Source of the DNA: Candidatus Neoehrlichia procyonis str. RAC413
GTDB lineage: Bacteria; Pseudomonadota; Alphaproteobacteria; Rickettsiales; Anaplasmataceae
Direction: 5' to 3'
Length of the DNA: 64,000 nucleotides
Assembly: GCF_000964795.1 (NCBI RefSeq)
Contig: NZ_LANX01000001.1
Span: 186,001-250,000 of the forward strand
Numbering within the stretch: the stretch's first letter is position 1; each line of letters starts with the position of its first letter. Below the pieces are notes generated by a model that worked only from the letters and a program-made list of their open reading frames with translations, ran no database searches and had not been told where the DNA came from. The position numbers and the translations under genes are program-made. Shown piece by piece: positions 52,459 through 63,027 of this stretch.

Positions 52459-53964
52459 TTATTTTTGACAATTTTTATTTAAGTAAGTTAAAGCTTCTGC
52501 GATGTGATCTTCTTCTATTATATCTTTTGAAGCTAAATCAGCTATTGTTCGTGCTACTTTAAATATTTTTGTATACTCTCTTATTGATAAATGAAAGTTA
52601 TGTATTGCATTTTTTAGTAATTTTAAAGCATTTTTATTTAATAGAAAGAACTTTTCTATGTCATTTTCTGATAGAAGTGCATTACATTTTAATGATAAAT
52701 TAGCGTAACGATTTTCTTGAATTTTTCTTGCATTTATTACCCTTTTTTTTATTGATTGTGAATCTTCTGAATTGTTGTGACATTCATGTGAAAATATGTT
52801 AATGTTTGGTACAGCAATATGTATATCTATTCTGCTCATTATAGGACCAGAAATTTTGCTTTGATATTCAATGGCGCATTTTGGGATGCGAGGACAGTAA
52901 TGGTTGGGATTGTCAAAATATCCACATCTGCAAGGGTTCATAGCAGCAACTAGTTGAAAATTTGCAGGGTAGGTTACGTGGGATTTTAATCTTGGTATAA
53001 GAATATTTTTATTTTCTAAGGGCTGTCGTAAAGCATCTAAAACATATCGTGAAAATTCTGGTAATTCATCTAAAAATAATACACCATTATGAGCTAAAGT
53101 TACTTCTCCAGGATATGCATTACGTCCTCCTCCAATCATTGCAGCAAGAGATGATGAGCTATGTGGTTCTCGAAATGGTCTAGATGTTAATAATTTGCTA
53201 CATTTTTGGTAAATACTTGCAATAACACTAATGTCAATTAATTCATCATCATTTAAGTCTGGTAATATACTTAATAATCTTTTTGCTAGCATTGATTTAC
53301 CAGTTCCTGGTGGTCCTATCATTAATAAATTATGGCCTCCTGCGGCAGCAATTTCTATGGCCCTTTTTGCGATTAATTGACCTTTTACATCTTTCATATT
53401 CATGATAGATGTATTATTAGTTATACTTTTTTTTGTAGGAGGAGGAATTTTTTCATTATGATTAAAATGATTGATTAGTGATATTAAATGTTTTACTGGT
53501 AGTATTGTAATATTATTAATTAATGCTGCTTCTGGTCCATTATCATAAGGACATATTATACCTTTCTTTTGTTTATATGCACTAATAGCACTAGGTAATA
53601 CTCCAGGTACAGAGATAATACTACCATCAAGTGAAATTTCTCCTAGTATAATATAAGATGATAAATTATTAACTTTGGGAATAACATTCATAATTGTTAG
53701 TAAGCCGATTACTATAGGTAAATCATAATGACTTCCTTCCTTGAATAAATTTGCTGGAGATAGATTTACTGTAATTCTATGTATAGGTAGCACTAGATTA
53801 ATAGAAGTAAGAGATGCTCTTATTCTTTCTTTAGATTCGGCTATGGCTTTATCTGGTAATCCAACTATGTTAAACGCAGGAATTCCCTTTGCAAGGTGTA
53901 TTTGAACAACTACGTTTAAAGTTTGAATTCCATGAAATGCTATAGTATGAATATTGATTGTCAT
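52459..53964 (-). CDS. comM: YifB/ComM Mg-chelatase-like AAA+ ATPase
   Basis: 501 aa. N-terminal ChlI-like domain (F-N-I-V-G-L-P-D-K-A near 31-40), Walker A G-P-P-G-T-G-K-S at 217-224, Walker B L-F-L-D-E-L-P-E-F, A-M-N-P-C-R-C-G-Y zinc-like segment, and a C-terminal Mg-chelatase domain. In other bacteria ComM is a helicase for branch migration during recombination and transformation. It may matter here because the paralog array shows heavy recombination. Confidence 0.93.
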   Translation of the reverse strand: MTINIHTIAFHGIQTLNVVVQIHLAKGIPAFNIVGLPDKAIAESKERIRASLTSINLVLPIHRITVNLSPANLFKEGSHYDLPIVIGLLTIMNVIPKVNNLSSYIILGEISLDGSIISVPGVLPSAISAYKQKKGIICPYDNGPEAALINNITILPVKHLISLINHFNHNEKIPPPTKKSITNNTSIMNMKDVKGQLIAKRAIEIAAAGGHNLLMIGPPGTGKSMLAKRLLSILPDLNDDELIDISVIASIYQKCSKLLTSRPFREPHSSSSLAAMIGGGRNAYPGEVTLAHNGVLFLDELPEFSRYVLDALRQPLENKNILIPRLKSHVTYPANFQLVAAMNPCRCGYFDNPNHYCPRIPKCAIEYQSKISGPIMSRIDIHIAVPNINIFSHECHNNSEDSQSIKKRVINARKIQENRYANLSLKCNALLSENDIEKFFLLNKNALKLLKNAIHNFHLSIREYTKIFKVARTIADLASKDIIEEDHIAEALTYLNKNCQK

Positions 53965-54753
53965 AATATTTTTATTAATTTTTTAATAATATAGATAAAT
54001 TATTTAAGTTATTCTAGTAAAATTTTTAAATAATTTACTAATAAATTATAAATATTAAAATATATTAGAAATATGATGATTAGAATTATTAATTTACTGA
54101 AGATGATGCTGGTATTTGGTGTTTTAAAAATTCTTTTTTTGTTTATATGTATAAAATTTAAGTAACAGTGTTAATTACATGAATAGTGTATTATGTTTAG
54201 TGTTTTGGTTCATCCTATAAATTAATTGAGATGTGTAATAATAAGTTATTTTTTGATTATTAGAATTTAAGTGTATATATTTTTATTATTGGGTATGTTT
54301 CTTTTTGTATAGTGATAGATTGATTTATTACTTAGTATTACTGTAAAATAAGTGAAAAACCTTATTTTAGCTTTCTAGTAATAATTAAACCTATAGGAGA
54401 AATATTTCTTTTTTATTAATATAATTACGTAATATAACGTAATTTAGTAAAATTATATTTTAAGTAATTATAGTACTTAAGTAGATCTACTAAGTGTGAT
54501 AATATGTTGATTAGTAATATGTAAAAAATTTTATAAAATTAATTTAGTCTATTTTTATTAATGCCATTTTAGATTTATATTCTTAAATTAAAAATATTTA
54601 TGTGATTATAAGTATAAGTAGTAGTTCTAAAGGATAGGATATATATTACTAAGTTAAAATAATGTTAATCTATTTTAGGAGTTTGTATTAGTATATTAGG
54701 TTTAAGATTTAATAAATTTATTAAAATTTTTAATATTCATCTTGATTTAAGTA
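53965..54753. other. Spacer between rlmE and comM
   Basis: 789 bp. Very AT-rich with stops in all frames; no remnant recognised. Confidence 0.45.
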
Positions 54754-55428
54754 TCATTCAGAATCATAAGGTTTTATACTATAATTACTATAGTATCCCA
54801 GACCTATCAAATACATTTCAGAAGAGTTTTTTCTACTTGCACGGGGCTTAAAATATTTTATTTTTTTAAACGAATTCTTCATTTTTTGATAAAATTCTTT
54901 TTCATATTCCCCTTGAAAGATTTTAGTTACAAATGTGCCTTCACTTAGTAAGAAGTCATTTGCTATGTTTAATGAAATTTCACATAAATTCATAATATTA
55001 GCATGGTCTACATACTTATGCCCACAGGATTGAGGAGATAAATCAGATAGTACTATGTTAAATTTTACATTTTGTAGAGTATCGTATAATAATTGAGTAT
55101 TACCAATGATATCACAATTGATAAACTTCACATTAGGTATAGGACTCATATTCTTGATATCTATAGCTGTAACATAAAATTTATTATCACTTGTTACTTT
55201 GTGTGCAGCTACTTGTGACCATCCTCCGGGAAATGATCCAAGATCTAATATATAATAACCTTTTTTAAAAACCTTAAACTTATTATCTATTTCTATTAAT
55301 TTATAGGCTGATCTAGATTTATATCCTTGCTTTTTTGCTAGTAGAACGTAAGGGTCGTTAATTTGCCGTTGTAACCATTTTGTTGATGATATTTTTCGAC
55401 CTTTTGCAGTTTTTAAAATAATAGTTAT
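54754..55428 (-). CDS. rlmE: 23S rRNA 2'-O-methyltransferase RlmE (FtsJ), non-AUG start
   Basis: The full enzyme can be read from about 55428: [16 protein letters not shown] near the start, the SAM motif [13 protein letters not shown], then [10 protein letters not shown]. No ATG, GTG or TTG precedes the conserved N-terminus. An in-frame TGA is at 55440-55438, and the only initiators between are ATA (55428) or ATT (55422, 55419). GAGGT sits 6 bases before the ATA. The first ATG, at 55149, would remove the SAM-binding region. It methylates U2552 of 23S rRNA. Either a rare start codon is used or the gene has lost its start. Confidence 0.75.
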   Translation of the reverse strand: MTIILKTAKGRKISSTKWLQRQINDPYVLLAKKQGYKSRSAYKLIEIDNKFKVFKKGYYILDLGSFPGGWSQVAAHKVTSDNKFYVTAIDIKNMSPIPNVKFINCDIIGNTQLLYDTLQNVKFNIVLSDLSPQSCGHKYVDHANIMNLCEISLNIANDFLLSEGTFVTKIFQGEYEKEFYQKMKNSFKKIKYFKPRASRKNSSEMYLIGLGYYSNYSIKPYDSE

Positions 55429-55523
55429 ACTATAACCTCATTAGCTAATATTAACTAATTTACTATGATAAAGATTTTTTTTTTTTTGAAAAGAATTATT
55501 TCTAATTAATAGAGTATGTGTTA

Positions 55524-55552
55524 TTGACAGCTGATATAATATCTTGTAGTTT
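55524..55552 (+). promoter_or_regulatory. Candidate promoter of tRNA-Pro
   Basis: Good TTGACA (55524-55529); 17 bases later a poor TAGTTT. Placement before the tRNA supports it. Confidence 0.4.
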
Positions 55553-55574
55553 ACTTAAATATATATATAGTATA

Positions 55575-55651
<77 letters not shown>

Positions 55652-55987
55652 CTTTTTATTTAATAGATATTATATTTCTGTTTTGTTGAATAATTCTGTT
55701 TTAAAATTATAGTTTGTGCCATATATTTTAAGAATGGTAAATTATTATGTATAACATCTATTATAGGTATAAGACTGTGCTCATAAATGTTATATAATTT
55801 TTATTTATTCACATAAACTAATGAACGATGTAGTTAAATTTGTATAGTTATGTAAAGTTTAGATTTTATATTATATGCTAAGGGTACGATTTTATTTATG
55901 TTATGTATAAGAGTATTAGTTGTTTGGATTGCATATATTATATGTTTTGATTGAATTATAGGAAGTTGTAATAATATCTTGTTATAT
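55652..55987. other. Spacer after tRNA-Pro
   Basis: No gene or remnant recognised before the partial duplicate that begins at 55988. Confidence 0.45.
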
Positions 55988-56107
55988 GTGGATATTTATT
56001 GAAAATGATAATGATCATAAAGTTTGATAATACATGAGTTTAAGAATTGTTCATTAATATTAAATTTATCAACATCATAACCTTATATGTGATCAATTAT
56101 GCTTTAT
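55988..56107 (-). pseudogene. Dead partial copy of the His/acid-rich gene
   Basis: Minus-strand sequence aligned with 56262-56390 of the neighbouring gene. It retains D-H-I near one end and N-E-Q-F-L-N then L-Y-D-H-Y-H-F near the other (gene: N-E-Q-L-L-N, L-Y-D-P-H-H-F), with stops and small deletions. Most likely a decayed tandem duplicate or an internal recombination product. Confidence 0.7.
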
Positions 56108-56128
56108 TATTAAAGTTTATGCTTTATA

Positions 56129-56680
56129 TCATATTTCATGAGCATGGTTTTGTTCATGTTGCGAAGGAGAGTGTGAAGGAGAGTGATAATGTTCATGTTC
56201 TGTTGGATCATGTTGCATGCCTTGCATTCCATGGGAAGCTTGCATAATGTCTTTATCAGCATGTGGATATTCATCAAAATGATGAGGATCATAAAGTTCA
56301 GGGTTATCATGCGGGTTTAATAGTTGTTCATTATGATCATCATCATTACTACCAGATTCATCAGCATGATTACCTTGTATATGATCAAATAATACTTTTA
56401 GTCCAAATAAATTTTTATCAGATGTACTCATTATTTTTAATGATATTTCTAATCCTGCAAATGATGAATATACAGAGCAAGCCTGTATTAAATTTGCAGT
56501 AAGACTATCAGTAACATTGCCTTTTAAAGATTGCTCAATATAGTGTAATATCATTCCGGAAATTGATGCAAAAATAGTTGCATTATCACCTTCAGAATGA
56601 TCTCCTGATTGTTGTTCGTGATAGTGAAGAGCAGATTGCATTGCAGCTACATTTATTCCTTTTGATTGTTCGCTAGACAT
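56129..56680 (-). CDS. Hypothetical protein with His/Asp/Glu-rich C-terminus
   Basis: 183 aa, no recognised domain, no signal peptide. Residues 1-115 are helical (A-A-M-Q-S-A-L-H-Y-H-E near 12; A-S-I-S-G-M-I-L-H-Y-I-E near 38). From about 118 the chain is acidic and His-rich, with N-D-D-D-H-N-E, P-H-H-F-D-E-Y-P-H, and S-P-S-H-S-P-S-Q-H-E-Q-N-H-A-H. The tail resembles metal-binding or disordered effector tails. The lack of a signal peptide with such a tail would suit a type IV secretion substrate, but this is speculation. Confidence 0.7.
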   Translation of the reverse strand: MSSEQSKGINVAAMQSALHYHEQQSGDHSEGDNATIFASISGMILHYIEQSLKGNVTDSLTANLIQACSVYSSFAGLEISLKIMSTSDKNLFGLKVLFDHIQGNHADESGSNDDDHNEQLLNPHDNPELYDPHHFDEYPHADKDIMQASHGMQGMQHDPTEHEHYHSPSHSPSQHEQNHAHEI

Positions 56681-56750
56681 AAATTTATGTTATATAGTTA
56701 TATATATAATATGATATTAATGGAGTATGAAAATTTTTTAAAGACATAAA

Positions 56751-57467
56751 TTATAATTGATTGATTAGTTCATTTCTGTAGCTTGATAAAGCTGTGTTAT
56801 TAATGGAGAGGTTTTTTTGTAAGAAATATCCTAAAATTTTTAAACTTAATTTAAATTCTTTATTAGAGCATTGATATGTATCATCATTGTTGTATATATC
56901 TTGTAGAATTTTAGGTAGTGGGAATAATTTTTTTTTATATTGTAATCCTACATCCTGGGATATAGCTTTTCCTGTTTTAGGGGATATAAATTTTAAATTA
57001 TGATTTGAGTTATTAACAGCACATTTTGATAGGTCTAGTGCAAATCCTAATTGTGATAATATATTTAACTCTAATTTTAAATATTGATTGTACCAGTTAA
57101 AATTACTTTTTGTGGCTTTAATAAAATTAATAAAAGATTGATATATAACTGGTTGTGCTTCATTCTCTGGTAGAACTTTATCTATGAGCGATGTAATTGA
57201 TGCCATGCACATTAGTTTTATACTGTCATAGAAGTAGTGTAAAGTTGATGAAATTAACTCACACTTAAGATATCCTAAATTACTTATTGATTTTGCAGAC
57301 CACATAACATTAATATAATCGCCTACTTGTAAAATAGATGTTTTTTTAATAGCATTTTTTGTTAAACCTTTTGATAAACCATGCTGTTTAGTTAACAAAG
57401 AAATTATTAAATGTTGGTCACCGTACTTACGTATTCCTACGATTATTCCTTTATCCTGCCATCTCAT
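56751..57467 (-). CDS. recO: DNA repair protein RecO
   Basis: 238 aa. OB-fold N-terminus with M-R-W-Q-D-K-G-I-I-V-G, the H-G-L-S-K-G-L segment near 29, and a helical C-terminus; no zinc Cys cluster remains. It loads RecA with RecR at gaps in single-stranded DNA. RecFOR-type recombination could feed the rearrangements in the paralog array. Conservation is low but the N-terminus is typical. Confidence 0.85.
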   Translation of the reverse strand: MRWQDKGIIVGIRKYGDQHLIISLLTKQHGLSKGLTKNAIKKTSILQVGDYINVMWSAKSISNLGYLKCELISSTLHYFYDSIKLMCMASITSLIDKVLPENEAQPVIYQSFINFIKATKSNFNWYNQYLKLELNILSQLGFALDLSKCAVNNSNHNLKFISPKTGKAISQDVGLQYKKKLFPLPKILQDIYNNDDTYQCSNKEFKLSLKILGYFLQKNLSINNTALSSYRNELINQL

Positions 57468-57482
57468 GACAATAATATAGCT

Positions 57483-57914
57483 TTATGTATTATTTATGTT
57501 ATCCTTTTGCGTTCCTATATAATAATGTTTAGAAGTTCCTAGTTTTTTTAATTCATCTTCATGAACATCATTAAGCTTTTTTGTATGACTACAGTACTGA
57601 ATAAATCCAATATCTGAATCTGGTGTTAAGATTTTATTTGCATATACTAAGTACTCATTACCTATATTTAAGTTTATATTACAACTTTGACTGTATGTAG
57701 AAAATATAAATATGTTATTGTTATTAACATTTTTCCATGCATCATATACTAGAAACTTTGCTATATATTCTACAGGCGTGATATAGATAATATCTTCTAC
57801 CCTACCACTAAAAATGATATCATTTTTAGTAGAGATATTATGACTGCAATTGCAAACATCTGCTAATGTATTGTGCGCAAATGATAATAATAATAATAGT
57901 ATAACTTTTTTCAT
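57483..57914 (-). CDS. Secreted TIMP/NTR-like protein
   Basis: 143 aa. Signal peptide (M-K-K-V-I-L-L-L-L-L ... T-L-A), after which the mature chain starts D-V-C-N-C-S. The C-x-C start, I-I-F-S-G-R-V, D-A-W-K-N-V, S-Q-S-C-N-I-N-L-N-I-G-N-E-Y-L-V-Y-A and a later C-S-H fit the tissue-inhibitor-of-metalloproteinase / netrin-like OB fold found in some bacterial secreted proteins. In TIMPs the free N-terminal Cys chelates the protease zinc; here two residues precede it, so inhibition is not assured. Exported to the periplasm or beyond. Confidence 0.65.
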   Translation of the reverse strand: MKKVILLLLLSFAHNTLADVCNCSHNISTKNDIIFSGRVEDIIYITPVEYIAKFLVYDAWKNVNNNNIFIFSTYSQSCNINLNIGNEYLVYANKILTPDSDIGFIQYCSHTKKLNDVHEDELKKLGTSKHYYIGTQKDNINNT

Positions 57915-57984
57915 TTTTTGTACTTTCTATGAGAGTGATAAGTCCATATAATAATATATATCAAATTAAGTTAAAGCCATATTA

Positions 57985-59715
57985 ATGAATTTATTTAGTT
58001 ACATTAGAGATCTTATACTACAGAGGATTTATTCTTTAGTAAAAAAAAATTTGATTAGATTTGATGATAGTTTAATTAATAAATTGATAATAGGACCACC
58101 TTCTAATAATGAATATGGTGACATATATACTAATGCTGCATTAATTATTGGTAAATTTGAAAAAAAAAATCCATTAGAAGTATCTCAAATATTAATTAAA
58201 GAATTACGTCTGATAAAAGAAATATCATCTATAGAAGTTGCACCTCCTGGATTTATTAATCTTAAATTAGAAATGAAATTTTTGTATAAAGTGTTGTTTA
58301 GTATTAACGTATTAAAGTCAGAATATGGTAAGGTTAATTTAGGAAAGGGTGAAAAAATTAATATTGAATTCGCATCTGCAAACCCTACAGGACCATTACA
58401 TATAGGGCATGCTCGTGGTGCAATTTTCGGTGATGTTTTATCGAATTTACTTGAGTGGGTAGGCTATCAGGTTACTAGGGAATATTATATTAACGATGCA
58501 GGTAATCAAATAGATATATTAACTCAATCTGTATACTTAAGGTATAAAGAGATTCTAGGGGAAAATATAATTATAGAGGATGGATTATATCCAGGAGAAT
58601 ATTTAAAAGCTGTAGCACAGGGATTGTTTGATTTATATCAAAACAACTTACTGAATATGGATAAAGATGAGAAGATGAGTATAATTCAAGATTTTACTTT
58701 AAATTATATTATGAATCTTATTAAGAATGACATGCATTGTTTAGGGATTAAGTATGATATTTTTACATCAGAAAAGCAATTACATAGTAATTTTTTTATT
58801 GATAATTGTATAACAAAATTGCAAAAAAAAGGGTTAATATATTATGGTGTTCTTGATAAACCAAAAGGTAAAGAACAATCTGATTGGTCTTCAAGGGAAC
58901 AAATGTTATTTCGATCAACAAAGTTTGGCGATGATGTAGATAGAGCTCTTAAAAAAAAGGATGGAAGTTGGACATATTTTGCCAATGATATAGCGTATCA
59001 TTTTGATAAAATATCTCGTGGATTTTATCGCATGATACTAGAATTAGGGTCTGATCATGCAGGATATGTTACAAGGTTAAAATCTGCAGTAAAAGCTTTA
59101 AGTGACGGCAAAGCTACAATAGATATAAAATTACATAACATAGTTAACTTTCTTGAAAATGGAGAACCAATTAAGATGTCGAAAAGAAAGGGAGAATTTT
59201 TAACTGTTAAAGATGTAGTGGAAAAAGTTGGAAGAGATATTACAAGATTTATTATGCTGACTAGAAGAAGTGATATGGTGTTAGATTTTGATTTTGCAAA
59301 AGTAGTAGAAAAATCAAGAGATAATCCTATATTTTATGTACAATATGCTCATGCAAGGGTTTGCTCTTTAATACGTCGTTGTCCTAATTTATTAGTATTG
59401 GATGATGTAAATTTTAATGTTCTTTCTTCTAATGAAGAGTTATTTTTAATTAAATTACTTGCAAGGTGGCCAGATATTATAGAATTATCTGCAAAAACTT
59501 TTGAACCACATCGTATTGCTTTTTATTTAATAGAGGTTGCAGAAGCATTTCACGTACTTTGGGGATATGGTAATAATAATGTTAATATGAGATTTATTAT
59601 TGATGATGATATACATATTACTTCTGCAAGAATGTATTTAGCTAAAGCTGTATCTTATGTCATAGCCTCAGGTTTAACAATATTTTCTATTTCTCCAATA
59701 GAAGAGATGTCATAG
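57985..59715 (+). CDS. argS: Arginyl-tRNA synthetase
   Basis: 576 aa class I enzyme. The [10 protein letters not shown] motif is at 133-142, K-M-S-K at 397-400 followed by R-K-G, and a DALR anticodon-binding domain at the C-terminus (Y-A-H-A-R-V-C-S near 450). It charges tRNA-Arg. Divergent from the TIMP-like gene with a 70-bp gap that holds both promoters. Confidence 0.96.
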   Translation: MNLFSYIRDLILQRIYSLVKKNLIRFDDSLINKLIIGPPSNNEYGDIYTNAALIIGKFEKKNPLEVSQILIKELRLIKEISSIEVAPPGFINLKLEMKFLYKVLFSINVLKSEYGKVNLGKGEKINIEFASANPTGPLHIGHARGAIFGDVLSNLLEWVGYQVTREYYINDAGNQIDILTQSVYLRYKEILGENIIIEDGLYPGEYLKAVAQGLFDLYQNNLLNMDKDEKMSIIQDFTLNYIMNLIKNDMHCLGIKYDIFTSEKQLHSNFFIDNCITKLQKKGLIYYGVLDKPKGKEQSDWSSREQMLFRSTKFGDDVDRALKKKDGSWTYFANDIAYHFDKISRGFYRMILELGSDHAGYVTRLKSAVKALSDGKATIDIKLHNIVNFLENGEPIKMSKRKGEFLTVKDVVEKVGRDITRFIMLTRRSDMVLDFDFAKVVEKSRDNPIFYVQYAHARVCSLIRRCPNLLVLDDVNFNVLSSNEELFLIKLLARWPDIIELSAKTFEPHRIAFYLIEVAEAFHVLWGYGNNNVNMRFIIDDDIHITSARMYLAKAVSYVIASGLTIFSISPIEEMS

Positions 59716-60263
59716 GATATTCTTAATATATTAGTTTTTCTATCTTAAAAGGTTTATGGTGAAGTGCACTTAGTAGTTTTTTTTTAATAAGCAATTGTTG
59801 AAAAGTATGGAAATGGAATTTGTGAGATTTGATATGTTAGAGCATATGAAATCTTATACTTATTTCTAGAGCTATTATATTTTTTCCTGGATATATATTT
59901 TATGTGTGTGTAGGGGGGGGGAGGGGATTGTTAACAGATCTAGTTTAGGACATACTCAAATATTGTTTGGTAAAATAGAAAAAAACTTAAAGGATATATT
60001 CATGAAAATTATGGCTATGTAATTGATACATATGGTAAAAAGTAAGTTTTGTAATATGTAGTCGTTAATTATATAGCTGAAGATTATGTTTATAATGATG
60101 AACATAGCTATTTTATTTATCAAATTTATTTATAAAAAAATTTAGAGTTGCGTTAATTTATGTAAAAAAAGTAGAATTTTATATTCTGATGTTGGTATAA
60201 GAGTAGTATAAGTAAAATATAGAATAATTTCTTTATTGTGATATATAAATGAGTTGTAAATTC
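59716..60263. other. Spacer with an isolated G9 tract
   Basis: At 59913-59921 there is a run of nine G, then A and four more G, preceded by a GT run. It resembles the 3' end of the array genes but lies 37 kb away. On the plus strand after it, pieces such as E-N-Y-G-Y-V-I-D-T-Y-G and A-E-D-Y-V-Y-N-D-E-H-S-Y-F-I-Y can be read only by changing frames, so a decayed gene is possible. I could not identify it. Confidence 0.5.
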
Positions 60264-61058
60264 TTAAAGAAGATTTGCTATTTTACAAAATTGTTCTATA
60301 GAGATATTTTCTGGACGTAAAGTTCTGTTAATATTAGCTAATTTAAGAATACTTTCTACATTATTGGTAATGTTCTTTAGACTTTTGTGTATCATTTTAC
60401 GTCTATAATTAAATGTAGCATTTACTACATTTGCAACTTTATGATAATCAGTTTGAATTTTAGGAGTTAATAGCGGTGTTATATAAAGAATAGAAGAGTG
60501 TACTTTAGGTAATGGGTGGAACATTTCAGGAGTTAAATCTTCCATTTTCTCAACATTACATAACAACTGTACTAATACTGATAAAGTACCATAAGATTTG
60601 CTATTTGGTTGTGCTAATATGCGATTTGCAACTTCTTTTTGAAACATTAATGTTAAGCTACTAAAATAACTTATATTATTAAGCAATTTTAGTAATATAG
60701 CAGTTGAAATGTTATATGGTAAGTTTGCTATGATTTTAACAGGAGGTTTAGCTAATGTTGTGAAATTTATGTCAAGAGCATCAGCAATTTTAAATTCATA
60801 TTTACCATGATAATTCCTAGCTAGTTTAGCATATATATCTGTAAAACGATGGTCTTTTTCTATAGAAATGAGTTTTTTAGGGTTATTTTTTAATATAGAT
60901 TCCGTTAAAATTCCTAATCCTGCACCGATTTCAATAATGGAATAATTGTTAATATTTTTTGAATATGATACAATTTTATCAGTAATATCACTTGACGTAA
61001 TAAAATTTTGGCCAAGTGATTTATTTGCTTTGATTTTATAAAGTTGTTTATTCTTCAT
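60264..61058 (-). CDS. rsmA: 16S rRNA (adenine1518/1519-N6) dimethyltransferase
   Basis: 264 aa (KsgA). S-L-G-Q-N-F near 14-19, SAM motif E-I-G-A-G-L-G at 43-49, and catalytic N-L-P-Y at 112-115 followed by N-I-S-T. It dimethylates two adenines in helix 45 of 16S rRNA late in 30S assembly. Standard length. Confidence 0.95.
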   Translation of the reverse strand: MKNKQLYKIKANKSLGQNFITSSDITDKIVSYSKNINNYSIIEIGAGLGILTESILKNNPKKLISIEKDHRFTDIYAKLARNYHGKYEFKIADALDINFTTLAKPPVKIIANLPYNISTAILLKLLNNISYFSSLTLMFQKEVANRILAQPNSKSYGTLSVLVQLLCNVEKMEDLTPEMFHPLPKVHSSILYITPLLTPKIQTDYHKVANVVNATFNYRRKMIHKSLKNITNNVESILKLANINRTLRPENISIEQFCKIANLL

Positions 61059-61159
61059 AAAATTTTTTATAAATTTTTTATACAGTTTATGTATTATAAT
61101 ACAATTACCTATATAATGGTAGTTAATAAAAGTATTTACTTAATTATTAATAAAAGGGG

Positions 61160-61190
61160 TTGACTTTTATTATATGATATATAATTATGT
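61160..61190 (+). promoter_or_regulatory. Candidate promoter of tRNA-Thr and tpiA
   Basis: TTGACT at 61160-61165, with TATAAT at 61180 (14-base spacer, short) or a weaker AATTAT at 61183 (17-base spacer). About 40 bases before the tRNA. Confidence 0.4.
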
Positions 61191-61228
61191 TAGAGAATTT
61201 CGGTAATTATATTTATTTTATTCAATTA

Positions 61229-61302
61229 GCCGACTTAGCTCAATTTGGTAGAGCAATTGACTTGTAATCAGTAGGTTGTCAGTTCGATTCTGACAGTCGG
61301 CA
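61229..61302 (+). tRNA. tRNA-Thr (TGT anticodon)
   Basis: Acceptor GCCGACT/AGTCGGC, D-arm GCTC/GAGC, anticodon loop CTTGTAA with TGT, T-arm GTCAG-TTCGATT-CTGAC, discriminator A. No CCA is encoded (CAT follows). It is 23 bases before the tpiA start and may be cotranscribed. Confidence 0.95.
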
Positions 61303-61325
61303 CATGCGGTTTGAGTGTTGTTGTA

Positions 61326-62045
61326 ATGTCGTTTATTATCGTTGCTAACTGGAAAATGAATGGTTGTCCATTAACATTTATGGAATTTAGTGAAAGCTTG
61401 AATTCATATTTAGCAGATGATTATACTAATAAACAAAATTTAACAATAGTGTTATGTCCCCCATTTATTGCTATGTCTAGTTTTATAAAATCTAATTTCA
61501 TGGTGAAACTTGGAGCACAAAATTGTTATTATGAAAAAAGTGGCCAGTATACAGGTGAAATTAGTGCAGACATGCTGAAAAAATGTAATTGTGAGTATGT
61601 TATTGTAGGACATTATGAAAGGCGTCAGCTTTTTTATGAATCTGATGATGAAATTAGGCTTAAGGCTCAGAGCGTAATAGATGCAGGGTTAATTCCTATT
61701 ATTTGTATAGGTGAAACTTTAATTGATAGAAATAATGGTATAACACGAGATGTATTGCTAAGCCAGTGCGAAAAGTGTTTACCTAAAAATGGTGATTTTA
61801 TAATAGCTTATGAGCCAGTATGGGCTATAGGTAATAATACTTTACCATCTATTGAAGTAATCAATGCATCTTTTGAAATTATTAGGTCATATATTAATTC
61901 TTGTAAATTAGTATATGGTGGCTCAGTTAATTATCACAATATACACAATATAAGAAAAATTCAAAAATTAGATGGCGTTGTAGTTGGTAATGCAAGCCTA
62001 AATATAGATAGTTTTTATAAAATAATATGTAATATTGATTGTTAA
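61326..62045 (+). CDS. tpiA: Triosephosphate isomerase
   Basis: 239 aa from ATG 61326; the frame is open to a TTG at 61311 but the family starts just before V-A-N-W-K-M-N-G. Catalytic Lys10, His96 (G-H-Y-E-R-R) and Glu163 (A-Y-E-P-V-W-A-I-G) are present; phosphate-binding G-G-S-V is near the end. It interconverts dihydroxyacetone phosphate and glyceraldehyde 3-phosphate, used here chiefly for gluconeogenesis and the pentose phosphate route fed by the transaldolase. Confidence 0.95.
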   Translation: MSFIIVANWKMNGCPLTFMEFSESLNSYLADDYTNKQNLTIVLCPPFIAMSSFIKSNFMVKLGAQNCYYEKSGQYTGEISADMLKKCNCEYVIVGHYERRQLFYESDDEIRLKAQSVIDAGLIPIICIGETLIDRNNGITRDVLLSQCEKCLPKNGDFIIAYEPVWAIGNNTLPSIEVINASFEIIRSYINSCKLVYGGSVNYHNIHNIRKIQKLDGVVVGNASLNIDSFYKIICNIDC

Positions 62046-62056
62046 GGATATCTTTA

Positions 62057-63022
62057 ATGAAAAAATTTATTATAATACTTGTTATTTTTTTATCTTTTAA
62101 AGCTAATGCAGTAGATTTAAAGAAGGAATTTGTTTTAATTGGTACAGGATCTATGACAGGTGTTTACTATCCGGTTGGTAGTAATGTTTGTAAATTTGCG
62201 TCATATAGTAATAAACAATCTTTAAAAAAAATTATTTGCTCTATTTCTTCAACTACTGGTAGTATTTATAACTTAAACTCCATGCGTATGAATAATATGG
62301 ATGTTGGTATAGTACAATCAGATTTAGAATACTATGCATATAATGGACTAAATCTTTATAAGAAAATGCCTCCTATGAAAAATTTAAGATTATTAGCTTC
62401 TTTGCATCGGGAGTATTTTACTTTAGTAACTCGTAGAGATTCTGGTATACATTCAGTTAATGATATAAAAGGAAAAAAAGTTAATATTGGCGCTCCTGGA
62501 AGTGGAATTAAGGTTATGATGTTAAAATTGTTTAAAGAAAAAGGATGGTCAAAAAAAGATTTTTCTGTGATTTCAGAGTTAAAAGCATCAGAACAAGTAC
62601 AAGCGTTGTGTGATGGTAAAGTTGATGTAATTGCAGATTTAGTAGGTCATCCTAATGCTGCAATGCAGGAAGCAGTTGTAACTTGTGATGCTATTTTTAT
62701 TCCTTTAGATGATGAGCTAATATCTAAATTTAATGTTAAGTATCCTTATTATCAAAAAAGTATAATATCAGGTGCAATATATAAGAATGATCCACAAGAT
62801 ATACAGACATTAGCAGTAAGAGCTTCTTTGCTAGCAACAACAAATTTGTCTGATGATATAGCGTATTTAATAGTAAAATATATTGCTTTACATTTATCTG
62901 ATTTTCAAAGATTAAGTGGTGCATTGAAAAATTTAACAATTAGTGATTTATCGCAATCAAGCTCTGCGCCTATTCATAAAGGAGCAGAAAAGTATTATAA
63001 AGAAATAGGTATTCTTAAATAG
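62057..63022 (+). CDS. TAXI-family TRAP transporter solute-binding protein
   Basis: 321 aa from ATG 62057, with AAGGAT 6 bases upstream; a farther in-frame start is possible but less likely. Signal peptide [12 protein letters not shown] to about A18. Then the TAXI pattern: [14 protein letters not shown], the D-V-G-I-V-Q-S-D segment, and [12 protein letters not shown]. It binds a solute (often a dicarboxylate or amino acid) in the periplasm for a TRAP permease, which is not in this window. Confidence 0.88.
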   Translation: MKKFIIILVIFLSFKANAVDLKKEFVLIGTGSMTGVYYPVGSNVCKFASYSNKQSLKKIICSISSTTGSIYNLNSMRMNNMDVGIVQSDLEYYAYNGLNLYKKMPPMKNLRLLASLHREYFTLVTRRDSGIHSVNDIKGKKVNIGAPGSGIKVMMLKLFKEKGWSKKDFSVISELKASEQVQALCDGKVDVIADLVGHPNAAMQEAVVTCDAIFIPLDDELISKFNVKYPYYQKSIISGAIYKNDPQDIQTLAVRASLLATTNLSDDIAYLIVKYIALHLSDFQRLSGALKNLTISDLSQSSSAPIHKGAEKYYKEIGILK

Positions 63023-63027
63023 TTTAT

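Noticed and set aside
56263-56502. His-rich 79-aa plus-strand ORF
   Set aside because: It is the reverse of the His/Asp-rich coding segment of the minus-strand gene; GAT/ATC codons give His-rich readings on both strands.
61311-61325. TTG start for tpiA
   Set aside because: It would add five residues before the family's normal N-terminus and crowds the tRNA-Thr 3' end; ATG 61326 fits better.
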